Assembly (NCBI RefSeq): GCF_027947535.2
Contig: NZ_JAAGKO020000034.1
Location: 1-64,000 of the forward strand
DNA from: Streptantibioticus silvisoli
GTDB taxonomy: Bacteria > Actinomycetota > Actinomycetes > Streptomycetales > Streptomycetaceae
Reading direction: 5' to 3'
Length of the DNA stretch: 64,000 nucleotides
In this document: piece after piece, positions 1-8,480 of the stretch
How the letters are laid out: the number at the start of each line of letters is the position of its first letter
Numbering within the stretch: the stretch's first letter is position 1
Translations under genes and position numbers: made by a program
The notes under the pieces: model-generated
The model's database searches: none
Seen by the model: only the letters and a program-made list of their open reading frames with translations
What the model was told of the DNA's origin: nothing

Positions 1-566
1 CGCGGTGCCGCAGCGGGAGCCGGCGAGCTGCACGGCGGAGCCGAGCGCAGCCGGGGAGAGCGCTGTCCGGCGACGTGCGCCCGGCGTCCGGCCGGGCGCA
101 GCGGAGCGCAGGCGGGGAGAGCCGCCCGCCCACCGACAGCAGCCCACCGACAGCAGCCCGCCTACCGCCGACGACCCCAGCCCCAGCCCCAGCCCCAGCC
201 CCAGCCCCAGCCAGTCGTACGCCGTCATCCGCACCGCGACCCCAGCGGCACCCTTCCGGCGACCGGGCCAGCCACTCCCCGCGCCAACCTCCCCCACCGC
301 GATCCCGGGCCGCCGCCCTGCCGGACCCACCGCCACCCACGCCCCGCCACCGCCGCACCCGCACTGCCCCTCCGGTGCGCCCAACGCACCCAGCGCCCCG
401 CCGCACCCGCACCGCACCTCCGGTGCCCAACGCACCCAGCGCCCCCACGCCGGTCCTCCAGCCCTCCGGCGCCCTTGGCTCCCCCACGGGAATCGTGGCA
501 CCGCCCCCTCCCCCCAACCGAACGCAGCATGCGAACACCCCATCGTCGGAGCGGACGTCACTTTAG
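1..566. other. Proline/CCCCAG-rich stretch, no gene called
   Basis: I support no gene here. Several frames stay open only because the DNA is extremely GC-rich, and they give proline/alanine/arginine-rich nonsense without a family match. Positions 175-210 are six perfect tandem copies of CCCCAG. The stretch could hold the far end of an upstream gene starting outside the window, but no recognisable domain is visible. It ends at the operator-like palindromes before the first gene. Confidence 0.5.
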
Positions 567-579
567 AGAGCACTGCTCT
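567..579. promoter_or_regulatory. TetR-type palindrome, copy 1
   Basis: AGAGCA-C-TGCTCT is a perfect 6+1+6 palindrome about 100 bp upstream of the deazaflavin nitroreductase start. A near-identical copy follows at 619-631, with 52 bp between centres (about five helical turns, so on the same face). Palindromes of this shape are typical TetR-family operators. The cognate regulator is not in the window and may lie just to the left. Confidence 0.55.
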
Positions 580-618
580 TGCATGGAAGCGCGGGCGGTG
601 CGAGACTGGACGCACGAG

Positions 619-631
619 AGAGCACCGCTCT
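619..631. promoter_or_regulatory. TetR-type palindrome, copy 2
   Basis: AGAGCA-C-CGCTCT is the second copy of the 567-579 palindrome with one mismatch. It lies inside a longer imperfect inverted repeat (614-634) that begins ACGAGAG and ends CTCTCGT. It is about 50 bp upstream of the chosen start at 681, where a repressor would block transcription. Confidence 0.55.
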
Positions 632-680
632 CGTAACAGTGCGAGGGGTTCCTCGCAACCTGCGGGGAGAGAAGACCGTC

Positions 681-1388
681 ATGCGCGAGCAGACCGCGAA
701 GAACGCGAACAGCAGGACTCGGAACAGCCAGAGCGTGAACGACCGGCCCGGGAACGACGGACCTCAGAACCGGCGGCCCCTGAGCGACCGGACCCCGACC
801 CCGACGACCGTGACCGCAAACCCGACGGCGGCGGCGCCCTCGGCCCCGACCGCAACCCCGACGAATACGTCGACCCCGAAGGCCACCGCCTCCGTGAAGG
901 CAACCGCCCCCACGAAGGCCGCCTCCCCCGCGCAGTCCACCCCCGGGCTGCACGTGAAGAAGCCGGGTCGGTTCACGTCGAAGGTGATGAACCCGATCGT
1001 GAGCTGGCTGACCGCGCGCGGGGTCAACGTGTGGGGTGCGCAGGTGCTGGCGGTGCGGGGGCGCAGCAGCGGTGAGTGGCGCACCACGCCGGTGAATCCG
1101 CTGACGCTGGACGGCGGGCGGTACCTGGTCGCGCCGCGCGGCCACGTGCAGTGGACCCGGAACATGCGGGTGGCCGGCGGCGGCGAACTGCGGCGCGGCG
1201 GGCGGGTCGAGGCGTTCCGGGCCGAGGAGGTCGCCGACGACGACAAGCCGGCGATCCTGCGCGGCTACCTCAAGCGGTGGAAGGCCGAGGTCGGGGTGTT
1301 CTTCGACGGCGTCGGCCCGGACTCCTCCGACGAGGAACTGCGGGCCATCGCCGCCAAGCACCCGATTTTCCGTATCACCACGGGTTGA
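681..1388 (+). CDS. Nitroreductase-family deazaflavin-dependent oxidoreductase
   Basis: This 235-residue protein has a disordered Thr/Pro/Ala-rich N-terminus of about 85 residues, then a DUF385/deazaflavin nitroreductase-like fold starting near GRFTSKVMNPIV. Visible family features are the RGRSSGEWRTTPVNPL segment and the following strand that ends YLVAPRGHVQWTRN. Relatives bind cofactor F420 or act as F420-dependent reductases; the substrate cannot be read from sequence. The start at 681 has GGGGAGAGAAG upstream at good spacing; an earlier in-frame ATG at 579 would overlap the operator, so I reject it. The long low-complexity leader is unusual, and a start nearer the fold is possible. Two TetR-type palindromes upstream suggest repression. 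It converges with the flavoprotein gene across a repeat array. Confidence 0.8.
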   Translation: MREQTAKNANSRTRNSQSVNDRPGNDGPQNRRPLSDRTPTPTTVTANPTAAAPSAPTATPTNTSTPKATASVKATAPTKAASPAQSTPGLHVKKPGRFTSKVMNPIVSWLTARGVNVWGAQVLAVRGRSSGEWRTTPVNPLTLDGGRYLVAPRGHVQWTRNMRVAGGGELRRGGRVEAFRAEEVADDDKPAILRGYLKRWKAEVGVFFDGVGPDSSDEELRAIAAKHPIFRITTG

Positions 1389-1608
1389 CCGTCACGGATT
1401 CAACCGTACGGATCGACCGTCCCGGGTTGACCGCACGGGTTGACCGTCACAGGTTGACCACACGGGTTGACCCAACAGTTGACCGTTACGAGCGATCGCA
1501 CAGACCGACCGTCGCAGGTCGACCGCACGGACTGGCCGCACGGATCAACCGTTGACCGCGGTGCCCGCAGTGACCGCGTTGACCGCGTTGACCACGTTGA
1601 TCGCGAAA
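1385..1608. repeat. TTGACC tandem array between convergent genes
   Basis: TTGACC recurs at 1385, 1427, 1440, 1454, 1467, 1479, 1552, 1579 and 1588, with variants at 1399 and 1413. Between 1385 and 1484 the units follow a 12-14 bp period (consensus roughly ACGGGTTGACCGTC). The second half is more degenerate and shortens to about 9 bp near 1579-1600. It fills the gap between two convergent genes. It could be a slippage product or a binding array; I cannot tell. Confidence 0.75.
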
Positions 1609-1618
1609 ACCGTGCCGG

Positions 1619-2854
1619 TCAGGAGCCGCCGCCGCCTCCGACCGAGGACAGCGCGCGGCCGGCCAGCGGGTGGTCGCGGACCAGTTCGGCGAGTGTGGTC
1701 GAGCCCCGGGTGATCTTGACGAACGCGTTCCACGCCGGGCGGAACGAGGTGAGGACCGCGTGCAGCAGCGCGGGGCGCCGTTCGAACAGGGTGAGCATCT
1801 TGCGGCCGACCGCCATCTCCACGCCGAGTCCGGCCTTGATGGCGAACGCGTAGTTGAGCGCCTGGCGCCGCGCGTCCACCGCGTCCGGGGCCTCGGCGAT
1901 GCGGACCGCCCACTCCCCCGCCATCCGGCCGGAGCGCAGGGCGTAGGAGATGCCCTCGCGGGTCCACGGCTCCAGCAGCCCGGCGGCGTCGCCGCAGACC
2001 AGCACCCGGCCCCGGGACAGCGGCGAGTCCTCGGTGCGGCAGCGGGTCAAGTGGCCGGAGGAGACCCGGGGTTCGAAGCCGGACAGGCCGAGGCGGGCGG
2101 TGAAGTCCTCGAAGTACCGCTTGGTGGCGCCGCCCTGGCCGCGGGCGGAGATCACGCCGACGGTGAGGGTGTCGCCCTTGGGGAAGACCCAGCCGTAACT
2201 GCCGGGCAGCGGACCCCAGTCGATGAGCACCCGGCCCGCCCAGTCCTCGGCGACGGAGTCCGGGACCGGGATCTCCGCCTCCAGGCCGAGGTCGACCTGG
2301 TCGAGCTTGACGCCGACGTGGGCGCCTATCCGGCTGGCGCTGCCGTCCGCGCCGACCACCGCGCGGGCCATGACGGTCTCGCCGCCGCTGAGCACCACCG
2401 CCACGGTGCGGCGGTCCGGCACCGAGGGGCCGTGCTGCTCGACCCGGGTGACGGTCACCCCGGTGCGCAGTTCGGCGCCGGCCTTGGTGGCGGCCTCGAC
2501 CAGGGCGGCGTCGAACTCCGGGCGGTTGACCAGGCCGAAGAGCATGCGGTTGGACTTGCGGGTGCGGGTGAGCCGGCCGTTGAGGCTGAAGGTGACGGCG
2601 TGCACCCGGTCGCGCAGCGGCAGTTCGAAGCCGGGAGGGAGCGAGTCCCGGGACGGTCCGATGATGCCGCCGCCGCAGGTCTTGTAGCGGGGCAGCTCCG
2701 CCTTCTCCAGCAGCAGGACCCGCCGTCCGGCCGTGGCGGCCGCGTAGGCGGCGCTCGCCCCGGCCGGGCCCGCGCCGACCACCACGACGTCCCACACCGC
2801 GGTGTCCACGTCGTCCTCCGGCTCGCCGTCCTGGCTTGCGTAGTCGCTGCTCAC
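1619..2854 (-). CDS. Geranylgeranyl-reductase-family FAD oxidoreductase
   Basis: A 411-residue flavoprotein. The N-terminal Rossmann motif is VVVGAGPAGASAAYAAA (about residues 24-40), followed by the family signature around CGGGIIGPSRDSLP and a GDAAGLLEPWTREGISYALRSG segment (the second FAD-binding region) in the C-terminal half. Members reduce isoprenoid chains (geranylgeranyl groups, menaquinone or archaeal-type lipids) or act as related monooxygenases. In actinomycetes the substrate is usually unknown. The start is GTG at 2854 with AGGAGCGG upstream. It is a single gene, divergent from the dipeptidase at 3009, with about 150 bp between for both promoters. Confidence 0.85.
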   Translation of the reverse strand: MSSDYASQDGEPEDDVDTAVWDVVVVGAGPAGASAAYAAATAGRRVLLLEKAELPRYKTCGGGIIGPSRDSLPPGFELPLRDRVHAVTFSLNGRLTRTRKSNRMLFGLVNRPEFDAALVEAATKAGAELRTGVTVTRVEQHGPSVPDRRTVAVVLSGGETVMARAVVGADGSASRIGAHVGVKLDQVDLGLEAEIPVPDSVAEDWAGRVLIDWGPLPGSYGWVFPKGDTLTVGVISARGQGGATKRYFEDFTARLGLSGFEPRVSSGHLTRCRTEDSPLSRGRVLVCGDAAGLLEPWTREGISYALRSGRMAGEWAVRIAEAPDAVDARRQALNYAFAIKAGLGVEMAVGRKMLTLFERRPALLHAVLTSFRPAWNAFVKITRGSTTLAELVRDHPLAGRALSSVGGGGGS

Positions 2855-3008
2855 GTCTTGTTCCGCTCCTGATCGAGATGCCGCCTTGACCGCATCCTAT
2901 GGCGGAGGCGGGGGGTGAGAGGCTGTGGGAGCATCGCCAGCAGGTCAACAGCAGTCAGATGACCTGAAGAATCCGTTTGGGACCGCGGTCCCGTCCGTGA
3001 GGAGCGTC

Positions 3009-4391
3009 ATGTCACAGACCTCGCCGGAGGCCCTCGCCGCAGCGGTCGCCCGTCTCATGCCCCGGGCGCGGGAGGAACTGACCGAACTCGTCTCGTACCG
3101 TTCGGTGGCCGACCCGCGCCAGTTCCCGCGCGAGGAGTGCGAGAAGGCCGCGCGCTGGGTCGTCGACGCGCTGGGCGCCGAGGGCTTCGAGGACGTCGCG
3201 CTGCTGGACACCCCGGACGGCACGCAGTCCGTCTACGGCGTGCTGCCCGGACCGCAGGACGCGCCGGTGGTGCTGCTCTACGCGCATTACGACGTGCAGC
3301 CGCCGCTGGACGAGTCCGCCTGGCTCTCGCCGCCGTTCGAGCTGACCGAGCGCGACGGGCGCTGGTACGGGCGCGGGGCTGCGGACTGCAAGGGCGGGCT
3401 GCTGATGCACCTGACGGCGCTGCGGGCGCTGCGGGAGCTGGGCGGCATCCCGGTGACGGTGAAGGTGATCGTCGAGGGCTCGGAGGAGCAGGGCACCGGC
3501 GGCCTGGAGCGGTACGCCGAGCAGCATCCCGAACTGCTGGCCGCCGACGCCATCGTGATCGGCGACACCGGCAACTTCCGGGTGGGCCTGCCGACGGTGA
3601 CCGCGACGCTGCGCGGCATGACGCTGCTGGAGGTCGGGGTCCGCACGCTGGAGGGCAACCTGCACTCCGGGCAGTTCGGCGGTGCGGCGCCGGACGCGCT
3701 GGCGGCGCTGATCCGGATGCTGGACTCGCTGCGCGACGAGACCGGTACGACCACGGTCGACGGCCTGGAGTCCGGCGCGACGTGGGACGGGCTGGCCTAC
3801 GACGAGGAGGCGTTCCGGGCGGACGCCAAGGTGCTCGACGGCGTCGGGCTGATCGGCACCGGCACCGTGGCCGACCGGCTGTGGGCGCGGCCGGCGGTGA
3901 CCGTGATGGGCATCGACTGCCCGCCGGTCGTCGGCGCGACGCCTTCGGTACAGGCGGCGGCCCGGGCCCTGGTGAGCGTGCGGATCCCGCCGGGCATCGA
4001 CGCGGACGCGGTGCGCGAGGCCCTGACGGCGCACCTGCGCGCGGCGGCGCCGTGGGGCGCGCTGGTGGAGGTGATCACGCGTGGCCAGGGCCAGCCGTTC
4101 CGCGCGGACACCACCAGCCCCGCGTACGCCGCGATGGCCCGTGCCATGGCCGAGGCCTACGACGGCTCGAAGATGCAGATCTCCGGCCAGGGCGGTTCGA
4201 TCCCGCTGTGCAACACGCTGGCCTCGCTCTATCCGGACGCCGAGATCCTGCTGATCGGGCTGAACGAGCCGGAGGCACAGATCCACGCGCCCAACGAGAG
4301 CGTCAGCCCCGAGGAGCTGCGCCGCCTGTCGCTGGCCGAGGCCCGCTTCCTGCTGGACTACGCCGCCGACAAGGCCGCCGCCGACGCCTGA
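3009..4391 (+). CDS. M20-family dipeptidase/zinc peptidase
   Basis: A 460-residue cytosolic metallopeptidase of the M20 (ArgE/DapE/PepV/CNDP) family. Visible metal-site motifs in order: [11 protein letters not shown] (His-x-Asp ligand), [10 protein letters not shown] (bridging Asp) and [11 protein letters not shown] (general base Glu plus Glu ligand). The dimerisation domain carries NLHSGQFGG, and a late QIHAPNE supplies the last His. It probably cleaves dipeptides or N-acyl amino acids. The ATG at 3009 has GTGAGGAG just upstream; an in-frame start at 2925 has no ribosome site and would add a non-homologous leader. It stands alone. Confidence 0.9.
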   Translation: MSQTSPEALAAAVARLMPRAREELTELVSYRSVADPRQFPREECEKAARWVVDALGAEGFEDVALLDTPDGTQSVYGVLPGPQDAPVVLLYAHYDVQPPLDESAWLSPPFELTERDGRWYGRGAADCKGGLLMHLTALRALRELGGIPVTVKVIVEGSEEQGTGGLERYAEQHPELLAADAIVIGDTGNFRVGLPTVTATLRGMTLLEVGVRTLEGNLHSGQFGGAAPDALAALIRMLDSLRDETGTTTVDGLESGATWDGLAYDEEAFRADAKVLDGVGLIGTGTVADRLWARPAVTVMGIDCPPVVGATPSVQAAARALVSVRIPPGIDADAVREALTAHLRAAAPWGALVEVITRGQGQPFRADTTSPAYAAMARAMAEAYDGSKMQISGQGGSIPLCNTLASLYPDAEILLIGLNEPEAQIHAPNESVSPEELRRLSLAEARFLLDYAADKAAADA

Positions 4392-4569
4392 TCCCCCGGG
4401 GAGGCCGCACGACCAACGGCGGCCTCCCCGGCCGGCGAACGCCGGCGCGCGCAACACCTCACGCACGGAACGCCCTCCCCGCGCACCGCCTCACCCCCGC
4501 AACGCCTCCCGCCGAGACCGCCTCCCGCGGAGAACCCCTCACCCAGGGAACGCCTCCCACGGAGCCCCC

Positions 4570-5616
4570 TCACCCCTCCGGCACCACCGGTTCGCCGGCC
4601 TCCAGGTTGACCGTGCGGCCCAGGGCGCGGGCGCGCAGGGCCCAGTGCAGGCGGGCGAAGCGTTCCGGGGGCAGCAGGTCGGCCGCCTCCTCCTCGGTGA
4701 CGAAGCGCCAGCCGCGCAGTTCGGCGGCCGGCAGCAGGAGTTCGTCGGTGCGGTCGGCGGAGAGCGTGCCGCCGTCGAACAGCAGGCGCAGCCCGCCGTA
4801 GCGCGGGGACCGCGGCGGCTCCCAGTCGACCACCAGCAGCCGCATGCGGGTGCCGGCGGCCAGGTCGAGTCCCAGTTCCTCGGCGACCTCGCGGACCGCG
4901 GCACGGGCCGGCGGCTCGCCGCGTTCCACCACACCGCCGGGGAACTCCCAGCCCGGCTTGTAGGTCGGGTCGACGAGCAGGACGCGGTCCTCCTCGTCGA
5001 ACATCAGGACGCCGGCCGCCAGCGTCTCCCCGGTGGGCGCCGGGGTCTGCACGATGCCGCAGGCCCCCGCCCCGTCGCGTACCGCCGCCTTGATGCGTGC
5101 GGCGGTCTGCCGCGCCGTCAGCGCGGAGGTGTCGATGACGTGGGCGTCGCGGGTCAGCCAGGGCAGCGCGCGTTCGTAGGCGGTCAGGTGGTCGCGGCTC
5201 CAGGCGTGCGGCGGCCGGACCTCGGCGCGGCCGGCCGTGTCCTCACGCTGCTTGGCACGACTGCGGAGGATCGTTTCGTCAGCGTGCAACAGAAGGTGCC
5301 GGACCGGGATGCCGCGGGCGGCCAGCGCCCCGAAGACCTCGTCGCGGTGCTCCTGGCGCAGCAGGGCCGCCGGGACGATCAGCATCCCGCCGGTCTCGTT
5401 CAGCAGGGCGGCCGCCGTGTCGACGACCAGCCGCCGCCAGGAGGCCAGTTCCTGGTAGCCGCTGAGGTCTTCCAGCCGGTCGCCCGGCAGCACGGACAGC
5501 AGGTGCTGCCCGGTCGCCTCCGGGTCGTAGAGCGTGCTGGTAGGTATCAGGTCGACGAGCTCGCGCGCGGTCGTGGTCTTCCCCGCGCCGTACGCGCCGT
5601 TGAGCCAGACGATCAC
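4570..5616 (-). CDS. P-loop kinase-like / NUDIX hydrolase fusion
   Basis: A 348-residue two-domain protein. The N-terminal domain opens with a Walker A motif, LNGAYGAGKTTTAREL, followed by an adenylate/shikimate-kinase-like fold (to about residue 190). The C-terminal domain is NUDIX: the box reads GVVERGEPPARAAVREVAEELGL, matching GX5EX7REUXEEXGU. The protein may phosphorylate a small molecule and hydrolyse a nucleoside-diphosphate derivative in one polypeptide, but the substrate is not evident. I start at GTG 5616 because GAGGGGG lies just upstream and the first residues are the Walker strand; the longer upstream frame runs through direct repeats and is not protein-like. Confidence 0.82.
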   Translation of the reverse strand: MIVWLNGAYGAGKTTTARELVDLIPTSTLYDPEATGQHLLSVLPGDRLEDLSGYQELASWRRLVVDTAAALLNETGGMLIVPAALLRQEHRDEVFGALAARGIPVRHLLLHADETILRSRAKQREDTAGRAEVRPPHAWSRDHLTAYERALPWLTRDAHVIDTSALTARQTAARIKAAVRDGAGACGIVQTPAPTGETLAAGVLMFDEEDRVLLVDPTYKPGWEFPGGVVERGEPPARAAVREVAEELGLDLAAGTRMRLLVVDWEPPRSPRYGGLRLLFDGGTLSADRTDELLLPAAELRGWRFVTEEEAADLLPPERFARLHWALRARALGRTVNLEAGEPVVPEG

Positions 5617-5695
5617 GGTGCCCCCTCTTCCGTATCCCCCGCCGCATTGTCTGTGCCCGGAGCGCCGGGGATCGCAAACGCGGGCCGGTTTTTTT

Positions 5696-5744
5696 GTGTT
5701 CGCTCGCCTCCGGGAGGACTTTTCGGTGTTCGCTCGCCTCCGGG
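5696..5744. repeat. Two 19-bp direct repeats, 30-bp period
   Basis: GTGTTCGCTCGCCTCCGGG occurs at 5696-5714 and again at 5726-5744, each preceded by a run of T. The 30-bp period is close to three helical turns. The repeats lie 80-130 bp upstream of the kinase/NUDIX start (minus strand), in a gap of about 390 bp that otherwise shows only GC-rich sequence and a short GCGCAG run near 5985-6005. They could be a paired operator. Confidence 0.6.
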
Positions 5745-6005
5745 CGTTTTCGTCCGATGTCGCCGTCCCTCGCCGCACGTTCGCACCGCGCGCGCTCCGC
5801 CGCGTCCTTCCGGCACCGGCGCGCACCCGCGCCGCCGGCCCGCCGGCGCCGGCTCACGCCCGCCGGCCCGTGCCGTCGTCGCCGTCCAGGCATCGCGAGG
5901 CACCCGGCCGATACCGGCGGCCGCACGTCGTACCGACCACCCGTCGCACCGGCGGCGGCCCCCACCGGACGCGTCCCACGCCCGCGGCGCAGGCGCAGGC
6001 GCAGG

Positions 6006-7004
6006 TCAGTTCAGGCGGGAGTCGGCCGCCGCGTAGGCGGCCGCGGCGGCGCCCACCAGGCCGGCGTCGGTGCCGAGGGTGGCGGCGGTGACGTGGACGC
6101 CGGCGGCGAAGGACAGCGTGGCGTATTCGCGCAGGCGGGAGCGGAGCGGGTCGAACAGGACGTCGCCGGCGCCGGCGACCCCGCCGCCGATCACGGCGAC
6201 CTCGATCTCCACCAGCGTGGCGCAGGCGGCGATCCCGGCGGCGAGCGCCTTCGCGGCCCGGTCGAACGCGGCGAGGGCGACCGGGTCGCCGGCCCGGGCG
6301 GCGGCGGCGACCGCGGCGGTGGACGGCTCGGTGCCGGCCGCCGGACGCCAGCCGTGCTCGACGGCGTACCGGGTGATGTTCGGGCCGCTGGCCAGCCGTT
6401 CCACGCAGCCGCGCGTGCCGCACGGGCACAGCGGGCCGTCGACGTCGACGCTGATGTGGCCGATGTGGCCGGCGTTGCCGGTGGGGCCGGGGTGCAGCAC
6501 GCCGCCGAGCACGAAGCCGCCGCCGACGCCGGTGGAGACCACCATGCACAGGGCGTTGCGGTAGCCGCGGGCGGCGCCCTGCCAGTGTTCGGCGGCCGCG
6601 ATGGCCACCCCGTCGCCGGTCAGGGTCACCGGCAGCGGTCCGGTCATCGCGCGGACCCCGTCGACCAGCGGGAAGTCGCGCCAGCCGGGGACGTTGACCG
6701 GGCTGACGGTGCCGGTGGAGGCGTTGACCGGGCCGGCGCTGCCGATGCCGACCGCGGTGACGTGCGGCCAGCCGTCGTGGGCCATGAGGGCGGCCACCAC
6801 CTGCTGGACGGCGCGCATGACGGTGGCGCCGTCCTGGCCGGCCGGGGTGGGGCTCTGGGCCCGGGTCACCAGCCGCCCGTCGCCGTCGACCAGGGCTCCG
6901 GCGATCTTGGTGCCGCCGATGTCGAGTGCCGCGACCAGTCGGCCGCCTCTGCCGGACCGCCCGGCGGCGGTGGGCGGCTGCGCTGCGGCGCCTTGGCTCT
7001 GCAT
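6006..7004 (-). CDS. ROK-family sugar kinase (glucokinase-like)
   Basis: A 332-residue ROK protein without an N-terminal helix-turn-helix, so a kinase rather than a repressor. The ATP-binding phosphate-1 motif is ALDIGGTKIAGALVD (about residues 27-41). The zinc-binding ROK signature is CPCGTRGCVE (about 192-201), preceded by the conserved GNAGHIGHI with the metal-ligand His. The likely reaction is ATP-dependent phosphorylation of glucose or an N-acetyl-hexosamine. The start at 7004 has GGGAGAG upstream. It is divergent from a LacI regulator whose operator-like half-sites occupy the intergenic region, so sugar-responsive control is likely. Confidence 0.88.
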   Translation of the reverse strand: MQSQGAAAQPPTAAGRSGRGGRLVAALDIGGTKIAGALVDGDGRLVTRAQSPTPAGQDGATVMRAVQQVVAALMAHDGWPHVTAVGIGSAGPVNASTGTVSPVNVPGWRDFPLVDGVRAMTGPLPVTLTGDGVAIAAAEHWQGAARGYRNALCMVVSTGVGGGFVLGGVLHPGPTGNAGHIGHISVDVDGPLCPCGTRGCVERLASGPNITRYAVEHGWRPAAGTEPSTAAVAAAARAGDPVALAAFDRAAKALAAGIAACATLVEIEVAVIGGGVAGAGDVLFDPLRSRLREYATLSFAAGVHVTAATLGTDAGLVGAAAAAYAAADSRLN

Positions 7005-7286
7005 CGGTCGGTCTCTCCCTCGTCGGCGGGCCGCGGCGGTTTCCCACCGCGGTCGGACATGTCGTCAACGCGTGCTGGGCGGCGTTGGTGCCGCCGGTGT
7101 TCCGCGGCCGATGCCCCGCCCGGCGCCGGAGGCCGTCCGCCCGTTCGGGCGCCCGCCACGCGGTGGGCCGGGGCACGGCCACGGGGCTCACCGCACGCCG
7201 GTACCGGCCGGGTGTCCCCCCGCACGGGGTCCACCCGGCCGGCACAGTCGGCGAACAGTGCGCCGAGAGTAGTGTTCCCCTTTGTT

Positions 7287-7363
7287 GACAACGTTGTCCA
7301 GCCCCTAGGCTCACGTTGTCAGACCCTGAGCCCGTGTTGTCCGGCTCCTGGGCTCGCGTCGTC
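7287..7363. promoter_or_regulatory. LacI-type operator with phased half-sites
   Basis: GACAACGTTGTC (7287-7298) is a perfect 12-bp palindrome with the central CG typical of LacI-family operators. Its right half, (A/G)CGTTGTC, repeats at 7313 (ACGTTGTC), 7334 (GTGTTGTC) and 7356 (GCGTCGTC). The intervals are 22, 21 and 22 bp, which is two helical turns. Each is followed by a GGCTC or GCCC block. The array lies just upstream of the LacI regulator start and within the divergent promoter region with the ROK kinase. Confidence 0.7.
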
Positions 7364-7404
7364 CCGCGCCGATCGGCGCGGTGTCACCGACAGGAAGGCC
7401 GCCC

Positions 7405-8460
7405 GTGCCCGACTCCCCCACCGGCCTGCGACCGACGCCGCCGCCCAGCCGTTACGGCAGCCGACCGACCATGAAGGACGTGGCGGCCCGGGCCGGGGTG
7501 GGCCTGAAAACCGTTTCGCGCGTCGTCAACGGCGAACCGGGCGTCACCGCGGAGACCGAGTCGCGGGTGCGGTCGGCGATCGACGCCCTGGGTTTCCGGC
7601 GCAACGACAGCGCCCGCATCCTGCGCAAGGGCCGCACCGCGAGCATCGGGCTGGTGCTGGAGGACCTGGCCGACCCGTTCTACTCGCCGCTGAGCCGGGC
7701 GGTGGAGGACCGCGCGCGGGCCAACGCCAGCCTGCTGTTCACCGGGTCCAGCGCCGAAGTGCCGGAGCGCGAGCAGGAACTCGTGCTGGCGCTGTGCGCG
7801 CGCCGGGTCGACGGTCTGGTGATCATCCCGGCCGGCGACGACCACCGCTACCTGGAACCGGAACTGGCCGCCGGCGTCGCCGTGGTCTTCGTCGACCGCC
7901 CGGCCGGCCACATCGACGCCGACACCGTGCTCACCGACAACGCGGGCGGCTCGCGCGACGCGGTCGCCCACCTGATCGCGCACGGCCACCGGCGGATCGG
8001 CTTCATCGGCGACCAGGTCGGCATCCACACCGCCGACGAGCGGGTGCGCGGCTACCGGCAGGCGATGGAGGCGGCCGGGCTGCCGATCGCGGCCGGCTGG
8101 GTGTCGATGGGACCGACGACGCCGGAGCGGGTGCGCGTCGAGATGGCCCGGATGCTGGGCGGTTCCGAGCCGGTCACCGCGTTCTTCATGGGCAACAACC
8201 GGGTCACCGTCACCGCGGTCCGGGTGCTCGCCGACTGCCCGCGGCCGGCCGCGCTGATCGGCTTCGACGACTTCGAACTGGCCGACCTGCTGCGCCCCGG
8301 CGTGACGGTGGTCGCCCAGGACCCGATCCGGCTCGGCCGCACCGCCGCCGACCTGCTCTTCCGCCGGCTCGACGGCGCCGACGAGCCGCCGCGCCGGGTG
8401 GAACTGCCGGCCCGGCTGATCACGCGTGGCTCCGGGGAGATAGCGCCGACCGTCGTCTGA
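7405..8460 (+). CDS. LacI-family transcriptional regulator
   Basis: A 351-residue repressor. The helix-turn-helix is TMKDVAARAGVGLKTVSRVVNGEPGV (from about residue 22), followed by the hinge helix (ARILRKGRT) and a periplasmic-binding-protein-like effector domain. Conserved effector segments include GLVLEDLADPFYS, VDGLVIIPAG and the TDNAGGSRDAVAHLIAHGHRRIGFIGD stretch. I start at GTG 7405 since AGGAAGG lies seven bases upstream; GTG 7381 and ATG 7471 are alternatives. The operator-like array immediately upstream suggests autoregulation and control of the divergent ROK kinase. The ligand is probably a sugar or sugar phosphate. Confidence 0.9.
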   Translation: MPDSPTGLRPTPPPSRYGSRPTMKDVAARAGVGLKTVSRVVNGEPGVTAETESRVRSAIDALGFRRNDSARILRKGRTASIGLVLEDLADPFYSPLSRAVEDRARANASLLFTGSSAEVPEREQELVLALCARRVDGLVIIPAGDDHRYLEPELAAGVAVVFVDRPAGHIDADTVLTDNAGGSRDAVAHLIAHGHRRIGFIGDQVGIHTADERVRGYRQAMEAAGLPIAAGWVSMGPTTPERVRVEMARMLGGSEPVTAFFMGNNRVTVTAVRVLADCPRPAALIGFDDFELADLLRPGVTVVAQDPIRLGRTAADLLFRRLDGADEPPRRVELPARLITRGSGEIAPTVV

Positions 8461-8480
8461 CCCCACCGCCCGGCACGCCG

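Noticed and set aside
5-1075. A Pro/Arg-rich 356-codon frame at the left edge
   Set aside because: Crosses the operators and the nitroreductase gene in another frame; low-complexity composition only.
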